9,987 bases of DNA, taken from CAYPPG01 sp964412555. GTDB lineage: Bacteria; Hinthialibacterota; Hinthialibacteria; Hinthialibacterales; Hinthialibacteraceae. Position 1 is the stretch's first letter; every line of letters begins with the position of its first letter. The position numbers and the translations under genes were made by a program. This document shows positions 1-7,008 of the stretch, in pieces. The DNA lies in contig CAYPPG010000124.1 of the NCBI GenBank assembly GCA_964412555.1, positions 1 through 9,987 of the forward strand, written 5' to 3'. Under the pieces are notes generated by a model. That model ran no database searches. It saw nothing but the letters and a program-made list of their open reading frames with translations, and was not told the origin of the DNA.

Positions 1-77
1 GGCTTCGAGGTTTCCCACCTTAAATGCCTGTCCAAATTTTGGGGTACATTATATTTCGATTTGAATGGACAGAAATG
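1..77. other. Region downstream of pssA with an inverted repeat
   Basis: This is the window-edge intergenic DNA just past the pssA stop. CTGTCCA at 28-34 is exactly complementary to TGGACAG at 66-72, separated by about 31 bases, so a 7-bp stem could form in the pssA transcript. No T-run follows it in the direction of pssA transcription, so it does not look like a standard intrinsic terminator. I see no coding sequence here. Confidence 0.25.
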
Positions 78-1019
78 TTACTTTATGTCCGATGATAATC
101 CTTTATCTCCGATAGAATGATCCGGTAGCGCTTCCTTGGTTTCTTCAACCGGTGATTCTTCAACCGGTTGTTTATACATTTCCCGAACCGTTAAAATTGG
201 TCCGGAAGCGATGAACGTGAATGTGAAAAGGAATAACATAATTTTGACGATCAATACTGTCACACAAAGGATCAATACGAGAAAAACCGTGTGTTGATAA
301 ATGTTTTTCTTCTCGACGTTTAATGAAGAGACGTCGGGGTACCGAATGGTGCTTACCATTAAACAGGCCAGAATAACCATACCAATATGGATACCGGTTC
401 GTATGAAGGGAAGAGTCATTGTACTTTGGACAGGGCCAAAGTAGTCTTGAAACACCAAAACCATTGAAGCGATGAAACAGGCGGGGACAGGACAAGGCAA
501 TCCCTCGAAATATTCTCTTTTTTTCCCGCCGGCTGCTTGTACGTTATAGCGCGCCAAGCGCAGGGCTGTGCATAAGGTGTAGACCAGGACTAAGGATAAT
601 CCCAGGCGATCCAAATTCTTGTATAAAATGGTGTGCATCAGAACAGGCGGGGCGACGCCGAAGGAAATGACGTCCGCCAATGAATCCAATTGCACTCCGT
701 ACGATGATGCGGAACCGATCAAGCGTGCGACTTTTCCATCGATTAAATCAAAAAATGCGGCTAGGAGAATAAGCAGCGCCGCGAATTCATATTTTCCTTC
801 GATTCCAAATATGATGGCGCTTACCCCGCAAGCGACGTTAAAGCATGTTAACAGATTGGGGAGGAGGTGAACCAGTTTGATTTCTTTTCGGCGGGATTTT
901 ATGCGCCGAACATGAAATTTGCGCGAACGATTCGAAGAGGAATTCTCATTGTGCTCTGACCGTTTTTTTTTCTTTCGCGACCAAAATTTGGAATTTTGTG
1001 ATGAAGAATTCATAGTCAT
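78..1019 (-). CDS. pssA: CDP-diacylglycerol--serine O-phosphatidyltransferase (phosphatidylserine synthase)
   Basis: Integral membrane enzyme that joins CDP-diacylglycerol to L-serine to give phosphatidylserine, the precursor of phosphatidylethanolamine. The CDP-alcohol phosphotransferase signature DG-x2-AR-x8-G-x3-D-x3-D is complete: D91, D94, G95, A98, R99, G108, D112 and D116. 'LVHLLPNLLTCFNVACG' (about 49-65) is the usual PssA opening, and further hydrophobic segments lie at about 76-90, 141-156, 180-192, 209-223 and 244-271. Two features are unusual: a 45-residue basic, Ser/Asn-rich N-terminal extension, and an acidic, Glu-rich tail after residue 285. Both are probably disordered. AAGG lies 8-9 bases upstream of the ATG and supports this start; the ATG two codons on is an alternative. 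It begins 13 bp after the methyltransferase stop, so the two are probably cotranscribed. The family call is firm; serine as substrate rests on overall PssA resemblance. Confidence 0.93.
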   Translation of the reverse strand: MTMNSSSQNSKFWSRKKKKRSEHNENSSSNRSRKFHVRRIKSRRKEIKLVHLLPNLLTCFNVACGVSAIIFGIEGKYEFAALLILLAAFFDLIDGKVARLIGSASSYGVQLDSLADVISFGVAPPVLMHTILYKNLDRLGLSLVLVYTLCTALRLARYNVQAAGGKKREYFEGLPCPVPACFIASMVLVFQDYFGPVQSTMTLPFIRTGIHIGMVILACLMVSTIRYPDVSSLNVEKKNIYQHTVFLVLILCVTVLIVKIMLFLFTFTFIASGPILTVREMYKQPVEESPVEETKEALPDHSIGDKGLSSDIK

Positions 1020-1032
1020 TTATGAGCCTTGT

Positions 1033-1938
1033 TCAATTTTTGCTTTCATTCGCTTGATCGACCCATTTGCGTAATAAACGAATATATTCCGGTCCGGTTC
1101 CACAGCATCCACCAAGAATACGCGCACCCGCTTGAACCAGGTCCGGAACGTGACTCATCATCGCCTCGGCAGTGGTCTCATAAACTGCTTTTTCGCCTTC
1201 CAAGCGAGGTTGACCGGCATTGGGTTGTGCCATAATCGGTAAACTCGTTCCTTGGCGCATTTCTTTGACAATGGGAATAAATTCCTGTATTTCAACCATG
1301 CAATTGGAAGCGGCAACCACTGCGCCAAGGGATTCCATATCACGTGCTGCGTCCATGGCGCTGGTGCCAAACATGGTTTTATAACTATCGCCCGCTTTTT
1401 TAAAGCACATGGAAATGACGATAGGAAGATCACTCACTTCCCGCACCGCTTCAAAAGCGCAGCGGACTTCGTTGATGTCCATCATTGTTTCAATGATGAA
1501 TGCATCGATTTGTCCCGAGGCAAGGCCGCTTGCTTGGCGTTTGAAATCTTCTTTCAAATCTTGGAAGGATTTATCGCCATACGGTTCGAGTAGAGCGCCA
1601 CTTGGGCCGATATCTCCTATAACAAGACAATAATCGGCAGCAGCGGCGCGCGCCGCTCTGACACCGGCTTCATTGATTTCTTCTGTTCGTTCTGCCAATC
1701 CATGTCCCGCCAAGGTTGGAGGTGAGCCACCGAAGGTGTTGGTCAGGATAAAATCGCTGCCGGCATCGACATATTGCCGTTGTATTTCCGCCACTGTTTC
1801 CGGTCTTTCGACGTTCCATAATTCACCGCAGGAACCTTGTTCCAAGCCTGCTTTCAGTAACATGGTTCCCATTGCGCCGTCTCCGACGAGCAGGGATTTC
1901 TTGTCGAGTAAATCAAGAAATGGATTGTTGTCGTTCAT
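1033..1938 (-). CDS. Homocysteine S-methyltransferase family protein (stand-alone MetH-N/BHMT-like domain)
   Basis: A 301-residue TIM-barrel methyltransferase expected to pass a methyl group to homocysteine, forming methionine, using an active-site zinc. DGAMGT at 20-25 is the standard opening. The zinc cysteines are present: C213 in 'ASNCM' and the C278-C279 pair in 'GGCCGTGPEYI'. 'MMDINEVRCA' (152-161) and 'MAQPNAGQP' (236-244) also fit the family. The protein ends after the barrel, so it lacks the folate, cobalamin and activation modules of full MetH. The methyl donor (betaine, S-methylmethionine, or a separate corrinoid protein) cannot be told from the sequence. The start has only a weak GGAA upstream but coincides with the beginning of family similarity. 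It is the first gene of a probable two-gene unit with pssA. The link may be metabolic, since phosphatidylethanolamine methylation consumes SAM, but no methylase is visible. Confidence 0.85.
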   Translation of the reverse strand: MNDNNPFLDLLDKKSLLVGDGAMGTMLLKAGLEQGSCGELWNVERPETVAEIQRQYVDAGSDFILTNTFGGSPPTLAGHGLAERTEEINEAGVRAARAAAADYCLVIGDIGPSGALLEPYGDKSFQDLKEDFKRQASGLASGQIDAFIIETMMDINEVRCAFEAVREVSDLPIVISMCFKKAGDSYKTMFGTSAMDAARDMESLGAVVAASNCMVEIQEFIPIVKEMRQGTSLPIMAQPNAGQPRLEGEKAVYETTAEAMMSHVPDLVQAGARILGGCCGTGPEYIRLLRKWVDQANESKN

Positions 1939-1981
1939 ATTCCGTTCCGTTGTTTGATTGTGTTTCCGTAAAAACCGATGT

Positions 1982-2039
1982 GGGTAGAGCTAGTATCACC
2001 GCCTGCTTGATTTTCGAAATGAGTGCGCTTGCTTTACCC
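1982..2039 (-). promoter_or_regulatory. Possible structured 5' leader upstream of the methyltransferase
   Basis: On the transcribed (minus) strand GGGTAAAGC (2039-2031) can pair with GCTCTACCC (1990-1982) with one mismatch in nine, enclosing about 40 bases with a small inner ATTT/AAAT pairing. It lies between a TATAAT box and the methyltransferase start. A leader upstream of a methionine-synthesis gene invites comparison with SAM or cobalamin riboswitches, but I could not match a known consensus (S-box, SAM-II or cobalamin box). The stem could be chance. Confidence 0.25.
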
Positions 2040-2092
2040 TTATTATTGATATTCGTGTTGAATATATCATCAAAGATGTATGTCTCTGTACT

Positions 2093-2121
2093 ATTATAGA
2101 GGAATACGTAGAGAATGATTA
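2093..2121 (-). promoter_or_regulatory. Candidate sigma-70 promoter for the methyltransferase-pssA unit
   Basis: A perfect TATAAT (2098-2093 on the minus strand) is preceded by a 17-base spacer and a weak -35 (TAATCA, about 3 of 6 matches). It would give a leader of roughly 145 bases before the methyltransferase ATG. The whole 1939-2178 gap otherwise holds only an unlikely 84-codon frame, which runs from 2167 into the methyltransferase start, and a small palindrome TCAATCGATTGA at 2164-2175 just after the ATPase stop. Confidence 0.35.
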
Positions 2122-2178
2122 GGAGTTTATGAAAAAAACGCTCGTTTATGAGAAATTGTCTTTTCAATCGATTGAGGA

Positions 2179-3669
2179 TTAGTTTAGGGTACGGCGCAAT
2201 AAACCGGTTCTATCTATCCACGCTGCCCGTACGACATCGAAGTGCGCGCGCGTTACTTTCCAAGCGGGATCATTTTCGGGTAAATCATCCGGTAGTTCTT
2301 TGACATATTCCGCAAACAAAGCCGACAAAAATCCGAAAGCATACCTTGGTGTAGCGAGGGTGTTCAATGTTTCTTTAAGGTGGTTGAAATCGAAATCATC
2401 CTGGAAAAGATCAAAGAGTTTGTTTTTCGGGCTATCGGAAGTTTGGCACGATTGAAATCGCTGATTGGCAATTTCATAGAGTTCCTGTCCGCTCCATTTC
2501 AATTCCGGGATCAGATTCGATTTATCCAAACGAATCCGTTTCAAATCCTCGGGGGAAGCGTTGCGGTAGATATCTTCCAATTCAATGGGAAGGAACAGTT
2601 TCAGCCCCATTTGGGGATATTGTAATAACTTGATATCCAGCATTTTTTGGATGAATTGTTTCATCAATTCTTCGTTGGCGCTAAGGAGCGAGGGTTCATC
2701 GATACGATCGACCAAGACGTAGATGCCCTTGTAGCCAAAAGATTCAAGTAGATCGATAAATCGATGAAGAAGATTGTAACGGCTTTCTTCGTCCGAACCG
2801 GCAGGCAGCATAAATTCTCTCCGTTCTTTCGGATACAAACCGGCGAGAATTTTCGAAAGTAACACCGGATTGCTGGGGAGTACCTTGACACTCCGATTTG
2901 CGCGATAGGCACGATTGCGGGTCGTGGAACGGAAAACGAGCGCGCTCCCCCAGGTCAAGAGCAAACCCGCCAATCCCGCTCCATAAAAATAGAGAGCGGG
3001 TAAAACCGTGATTTCGAGAAGGATTGGAATCAAACCCACAATTACACTGATGATCGACAACAAAATGCAGAATAACATTCGAAATTTGGATTGGTGACCT
3101 GAATAGCGCAATACCTTGGACAATCTCCGAATGGCTTCCGCCGCCGTTCTTTGATCTGAATTGTAGTACAGGGCGGTCATAATCAGCAAATAGATAGATT
3201 GTTTACGGCTGAGATGTTCTTGTTTTTTTCCGGTGGCGAGAATTTCATCCACCAGTTTGGTGACGCTCAAGGAGAGGATGCAATCCAAATGATCGGAAAT
3301 TTTCCAGCGGTTGACAATGTCTTGCGCCGCTTGCAGTGTATCGCGGCGTGCGCCGATGCTTTTGCGATAGCGTTCAGTAAACGGATTGTAATCGATGTAT
3401 TCGACCAGAAAGACTTTTTCGTCCGTATTCGAAGCGTTGAATTCTTCGATCCGTTTATTCATCATTAAGCGGAGTGCGCTTTTCCCACTTCCTTTTTCTC
3501 CGAAAACGATACCGGGAGCCGGTACGCGTGGATTGCCAAAGATGCGATCGAATCCCCAATGAACGGCAGAAGAATCCATCGAAGAAAGGATCAAATCCTT
3601 ATCGGCATCTTCGCATGCGAACGGATCCTCCTGCAAATCCCAATATTTACGCCATGTTTGTGTGAACAT
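2179..3669 (-). CDS. Membrane-anchored P-loop ATPase (function unknown)
   Basis: A 496-residue protein with a clear nucleotide-binding site. Walker A is GEKGSGKS at 57-64. The likely Walker B is 'GIYVLVDRIDE' (315-325), with acidic D321, D324 and E325. Between them, two hydrophobic stretches at about 198-221 and 222-246 form a transmembrane hairpin flanked by basic residues ('RNRAYRANR'), so both halves of the ATPase fold should sit in the cytoplasm. 'KLFLPIELEDIY' (357-368) could supply the next core strand. The layout recalls KAP-type or ExeA/STAND-like NTPases: an ATPase split by a membrane hairpin, and an opening 'YWDLQEDPF' like that of ExeA-type proteins. I cannot assign a family. A GAGGG Shine-Dalgarno 9 bases before the ATG supports the start. 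It has its own promoter and no obvious partner gene. Confidence 0.72.
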   Translation of the reverse strand: MFTQTWRKYWDLQEDPFACEDADKDLILSSMDSSAVHWGFDRIFGNPRVPAPGIVFGEKGSGKSALRLMMNKRIEEFNASNTDEKVFLVEYIDYNPFTERYRKSIGARRDTLQAAQDIVNRWKISDHLDCILSLSVTKLVDEILATGKKQEHLSRKQSIYLLIMTALYYNSDQRTAAEAIRRLSKVLRYSGHQSKFRMLFCILLSIISVIVGLIPILLEITVLPALYFYGAGLAGLLLTWGSALVFRSTTRNRAYRANRSVKVLPSNPVLLSKILAGLYPKERREFMLPAGSDEESRYNLLHRFIDLLESFGYKGIYVLVDRIDEPSLLSANEELMKQFIQKMLDIKLLQYPQMGLKLFLPIELEDIYRNASPEDLKRIRLDKSNLIPELKWSGQELYEIANQRFQSCQTSDSPKNKLFDLFQDDFDFNHLKETLNTLATPRYAFGFLSALFAEYVKELPDDLPENDPAWKVTRAHFDVVRAAWIDRTGLLRRTLN

Positions 3670-3728
3670 ATCGTTATTCCCTCAACTTTAATTGGTATCT
3701 CGTGACATTTTGAATGAATGTTCTACGT

Positions 3729-3756
3729 ATTATGGTACATTATGGTTACTTGTCTA
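3729..3756 (-). promoter_or_regulatory. Candidate sigma-70 promoter of the P-loop ATPase gene
   Basis: TAGACA (3756-3751 on the minus strand, 5 of 6 to the -35 consensus) and CATAAT (3734-3729, 5 of 6 to the -10) are 16 bases apart. The leader would be about 50 bases. The element includes a short direct repeat, ATTATGGT at 3729-3736 and 3739-3746 on the plus strand, which could be an operator but is short enough to be chance. Confidence 0.38.
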
Positions 3757-3780
3757 TAGTCAAATGGGTGTTTTGGGTGG

Positions 3781-4005
3781 ATGTTGGCCGCCTTGGAAGA
3801 AGGGCACGCGAATCTGGATATCGCTTTGAAGATTTACGATCTGCGAAAAGAAGCAGGGCTTACCCAACAGAAACCGGCAGATTTGATTGGAACCAGCCAC
3901 TCCACCATTGCCCGGCTGGAAGATGCGGATTATGAAGGGCACTCGCTTTTCATGTTGCAGCGTATTGCGAAGAAGGTGCGGATTGAATTTGTTGTTGCTG
4001 AGTAA
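3781..4005 (+). CDS. Orphan HigA-like XRE-family antitoxin, N-terminally shortened and possibly decayed
   Basis: A 74-residue helix-turn-helix protein, the only gene on the plus strand. 'IYDLRKEAGLTQ' (about 18-29), 'LIGTSHSTIARLEDADYEGHS' (split across about 35-55) and 'MLQRIAKKVRIEF' (about 58-70) follow the standard HigA antitoxin layout, which binds operator DNA and neutralises a RelE/HigB-type mRNA endonuclease. Family members usually carry about 20 more residues at the N-terminus. Here an in-frame TAG at 3757-3759 lies just upstream, and no good Shine-Dalgarno precedes the ATG. The usual 'QKELA' of the HTH reads 'QQKPA', placing a proline in a helix, and one residue seems to be missing in the C-terminal strand region. 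No toxin gene lies on either side: upstream is the oppositely oriented ATPase, downstream is a 128-bp gap. It may be a relic. Confidence 0.6.
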   Translation: MLAALEEGHANLDIALKIYDLRKEAGLTQQKPADLIGTSHSTIARLEDADYEGHSLFMLQRIAKKVRIEFVVAE

Positions 4006-4133
4006 ACTACGGAGATCGAGTTGATGAACGGCTTCAGAGAGTTCTTGAGATTGCTCAACTTATAAGAGGGGAAAGATAGAAGGATTTAGGTGATTTAGAG
4101 AATTTTCCGTGATCAGAAAAACACAAAAATACC

Positions 4134-6986
4134 TTAGTTGGAAACGAGATAATTCAATGTTCCTGAGGTCAAAGTCAACCGGTTTCCGCTCAAGGGGAGA
4201 AGAATCACCCGGAATTGGTATTGCCGGCCAGGTTGGGGGCCACCAGCATATTTCGGGGCGGTCATGAATTCCCCGTTTGGGGTCCACCAGAAATAGTTGA
4301 TATTGCCATCATAGGTTTGCCCAAGGTACTCGAATTGGCCGCCGTCTTCACGGACGAAGATGTGGTATTCATTGACCGTGTCCGAATCAGAGCCGAAGTT
4401 CCAGGCCAGTTGGATGGCTCGGGAATCGGTCGTGTCGCGGTCCGCTCCCGTCGAACCGCTGGGGGCCAAGTCGTTACCGCCGAGGATATCATCGTAAATG
4501 ACGAACTGGCGGGGCAGCAGATTCGGCACTTCAGGACGGGTCAATTTCAGGGCATTCCCGCCTTCGACATTCAATCCGACCGGCGCTACGGCATTCAAGT
4601 AATCATCGGCACTGCGCTGATCGTCGATGCGGACGACACGGAAATAATAAACAGCGTTGATATTCGGGCCGTTGGCGAATTCATCCGCCAGGTTTGCCCC
4701 TCCTTCCTGCCAGTCCAGCCGCATGATGGAACCACTCCCTGTTTGTCCTAAGAATTTTACACCCCCGATTCCTTTGCGGACATAAACGTGCCAATCGGTT
4801 GCGGTGCCTTGATCGGCGGTCCAGACGATCGAGAGGTTGCGGGAATCGATGGGGTCGAAGTCGGTTTGGCCGGTGAGATTGCCGGTGGTGTCCTCGGGAT
4901 TGTCGTAGATGAAGACTTGTTGATCCTCGTTTGGAACAGGGGTTGTGGAGGAACTCGGTGTCGGGGTAGGAGTGAAAGACGCGGGGGCCGGTGTCGAGGG
5001 TATTGGAGTCGGGGAGGGAGTTGGAAAGGAAGGAACCGGCGTTTCTTCCTTGATGGTGACGGTTTCTTCGGAACCGCTTGTTCGGTAACTGATAATCCCG
5101 TCGATGAACGCTTGCGGGTCGCCGCCGTTGTTATTGACACGGTATGTTAAAGTGACGGGGGTACAGGGAACCATGATCCATGCGAAATCCAATTGCCCGC
5201 TTGTGCCAGGGGAAGGGGCAATGGCCGTGTTGCCGCTCAATACGGATTCGAATATCCAGCCTTCAGGCAATGTTTCTTGTACACCGAGGGCAGTTAAATC
5301 ACCTCCATGCATGATGGTCACTGTGATATCCACTGTGGATCCTTCGACTGAGCGCACACGCATTGCTTGTACGGTTTCCGCGAATGGGATTATATATTTT
5401 TCTTTCCTAGCATCGATTTTCTCATTGCCTGACGAGAATACGGGGATAAAACCATCTTCACCGGATAGATCAGGGGCATAGCCGCCAGCGTTGAAGAACT
5501 GGATGGTGCGGAGGGTTTCGTTCAAGTCAATGATCCAATCCTGTGGATTGTAATCGCTGGAATGAGGTTGGCGGGATTTGTTTTTGCCGGAAGCGGGGAC
5601 ATAACCGTCTTCCGTTGAAGAAGGTGTGTCGGCACAATGATATCCAGCGGAATTGAACAATTGGATGACACGCATCAGTTCGTTGAAGGAAATGCCATAA
5701 TCCCGGTCCGTATCCGCTGTGTGATAGGTTTGATCCACCTGAGAGGAAAAAGGAGATTGAATTTCCGGCCCATCAACACGATAGGTGCTCCAGCCGCTAA
5801 CGGTTTTTACGCCGGCTTCATCCTCGGGAACGTTCAAAACAATGATCAAAGTTACCGGGGATTCCGGAATTTGCACCCAGCCGAATTGTAAAGGAGCGGA
5901 ACTTCCTTCGGTGGGTTGAACCGGAGTGATATTTTCTTCTATTCTTTGAAATGTCCAGTCGTCCGGGAGATCGTTGATCACCATGCCTAAGGCGTTCGGT
6001 TTTTCCTCATATTCCACTCGCACGGTGAGAAGCGTTTCTCCGCCTGGAACATAGCCGGAATTGGAGATCGAAAATTCAACCGTACTGTTCCCGGCTTGTA
6101 CACTGCCGGCTGCAGCCGTTGCGAAACGTAATCCATCGATCAAGTTGCTTGCGGAGAGTTCATGGAGACCGTCACTTGCCGTATCTTTTACTTTGAATTT
6201 TACCTGAATCAAAATGCCTTCACCTGTGATAGCGGAAGCCATACCGGCAAAACCGGCGATGGTGACTTTATCTGTGCCGGCGATGGGAGAGACGGTTGAA
6301 AAAGTCTCGGTTAATGTGCCGCTGCGGTCGAGTTCTATGAATTCCAGTTGATCGGAAGGATAGTTCACGGCGAACGAGAATGAGGTAATATTGTCAGCCT
6401 GGGAAAGACGAATTGGTACTGTAACCGTGGTATTTGGTGTTCCATTCACAAGGTCAATCGCAAGGGCAACGGCATCCAAAGGTTTCATGGGAATCGCCCT
6501 TACAGACTTTCGAGTTGTTTTTCCACTGATCGTTTGAACATATGCCTCAAAAATGGCTTGGGCGTCGCTGGGAGTAACATCCCCGTCCCCGTTGAAATCC
6601 GCCAGCCACAAATCACTTCCGTCGGGATAAGGAGAAGTGGCGGTGATCTCGCCGGATACGATTTTCATGTACAATTCGAATGTGGCTTGGGCGTCGGCGG
6701 GGGTGATGCTGCCGTCATTATTGACGTCACCGCGCATTTTATTACTTTCATTGCCGCTGATGTGAAGGTTGGGGCCGCCAAGGGGGCCGATATCATTTCT
6801 CGAACCGTCCGTATCGTTATATATTTCATCTGGGTCCCCGGCATCGATGCAGGGGCTGGTGGACTGTAGGTGAAAATCTTTTTCCGCTTCAGTAAATTTC
6901 ACAAATAAAGGATTTTCGATGAGACAAGATTCAAAATTATTTTTATCCGTACTTCCCGGCGTATTAAAGATGCAGCAGAATTCCAA
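4134..6986 (-). CDS. C-terminal part of an IS-split secreted protein: beta-helix end, dockerin, cohesin-like, EF-hand, fibronectin-like modules
   Basis: A 950-codon frame from a TTG; the open frame actually runs back to 7016, where it meets the IS630 element, so the start is artificial. Modules in order: end of a parallel beta-helix with 'DFHLQSTSPCIDAGDPDEIY' (37-56); a type I dockerin with two Ca loops, D87-D98 and D130-D141; a cohesin-like beta-sandwich (about 168-300); a beta-sandwich (about 310-405); an EF-hand loop D425-x-D427-x-D429...E436 followed by 'LMRVIQLFNSAGYH', and a second copy around 478-503; a second copy of the beta-sandwich (about 545-640); a Pro/Thr/Ser linker (648-685); and two related fibronectin-III-like modules (about 688-815 and 826-948). 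No signal peptide and no Shine-Dalgarno, so the fragment alone should not be exported. No catalytic domain is recognisable. Likely role: cell-surface or matrix scaffolding. The domain calls are strong, the role is inferred. Confidence 0.85.
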   Translation of the reverse strand: MEFCCIFNTPGSTDKNNFESCLIENPLFVKFTEAEKDFHLQSTSPCIDAGDPDEIYNDTDGSRNDIGPLGGPNLHISGNESNKMRGDVNNDGSITPADAQATFELYMKIVSGEITATSPYPDGSDLWLADFNGDGDVTPSDAQAIFEAYVQTISGKTTRKSVRAIPMKPLDAVALAIDLVNGTPNTTVTVPIRLSQADNITSFSFAVNYPSDQLEFIELDRSGTLTETFSTVSPIAGTDKVTIAGFAGMASAITGEGILIQVKFKVKDTASDGLHELSASNLIDGLRFATAAAGSVQAGNSTVEFSISNSGYVPGGETLLTVRVEYEEKPNALGMVINDLPDDWTFQRIEENITPVQPTEGSSAPLQFGWVQIPESPVTLIIVLNVPEDEAGVKTVSGWSTYRVDGPEIQSPFSSQVDQTYHTADTDRDYGISFNELMRVIQLFNSAGYHCADTPSSTEDGYVPASGKNKSRQPHSSDYNPQDWIIDLNETLRTIQFFNAGGYAPDLSGEDGFIPVFSSGNEKIDARKEKYIIPFAETVQAMRVRSVEGSTVDITVTIMHGGDLTALGVQETLPEGWIFESVLSGNTAIAPSPGTSGQLDFAWIMVPCTPVTLTYRVNNNGGDPQAFIDGIISYRTSGSEETVTIKEETPVPSFPTPSPTPIPSTPAPASFTPTPTPSSSTTPVPNEDQQVFIYDNPEDTTGNLTGQTDFDPIDSRNLSIVWTADQGTATDWHVYVRKGIGGVKFLGQTGSGSIMRLDWQEGGANLADEFANGPNINAVYYFRVVRIDDQRSADDYLNAVAPVGLNVEGGNALKLTRPEVPNLLPRQFVIYDDILGGNDLAPSGSTGADRDTTDSRAIQLAWNFGSDSDTVNEYHIFVREDGGQFEYLGQTYDGNINYFWWTPNGEFMTAPKYAGGPQPGRQYQFRVILLPLSGNRLTLTSGTLNYLVSN
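4932..5045 (-). repeat. Low-complexity Pro/Thr/Ser linker coding region
   Basis: It encodes residues of about 648-685 of the dockerin-cohesin protein, a run of PTP, PSP and STP units ('TPTPTPSSSTTP'). Such linkers are typical between modules of secreted, often glycosylated surface proteins. The period is irregular, so it is a low-complexity spacer, not a true tandem repeat. Confidence 0.7.
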
Positions 6987-7008
6987 GAGGAGATTACTAT
7001 TATATACT

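Noticed and set aside
1982..2039. Possible tRNA or SAM-II riboswitch suggested by GGTAGAGC and GCAAGCGC
   Set aside because: No matching D-arm or T-arm or acceptor stem for a tRNA, and the SAM-II pseudoknot partner sequence is absent.
1913..2167. 84-codon frame on the minus strand between the ATPase and the methyltransferase
   Set aside because: It overlaps the methyltransferase start out of frame, contains the candidate promoter and has no recognisable domain; better read as leader DNA.
3714..3935. 73-codon plus-strand frame overlapping the HigA-like gene
   Set aside because: It is the wrong frame of the HTH gene, which has clear family wording in its own frame.
4005..4080. Short plus-strand open stretch reading 'DERLQRVLEIAQLIRGE' just after the HigA-like gene
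   Set aside because: Looks protein-like but has no start or Shine-Dalgarno and is only about 25 codons; could be a gene remnant, not enough to call.
4080..4133. T-rich stretch after the stop of the dockerin-cohesin gene as a terminator
   Set aside because: The minus strand has T-runs (TTTTTGTGTTTTT) but no stem precedes them.
4215..5150. Long plus-strand frames (178 and 120 codons) opposite the dockerin-cohesin gene
   Set aside because: Antisense shadows of a clearly modular coding region; no domain or ribosome site.
7000..7005. TATAAT on the minus strand upstream of the TTG at 6986, as a promoter for the C-terminal fragment
   Set aside because: No -35 element recognised and no Shine-Dalgarno before the TTG; the match is in former coding sequence.
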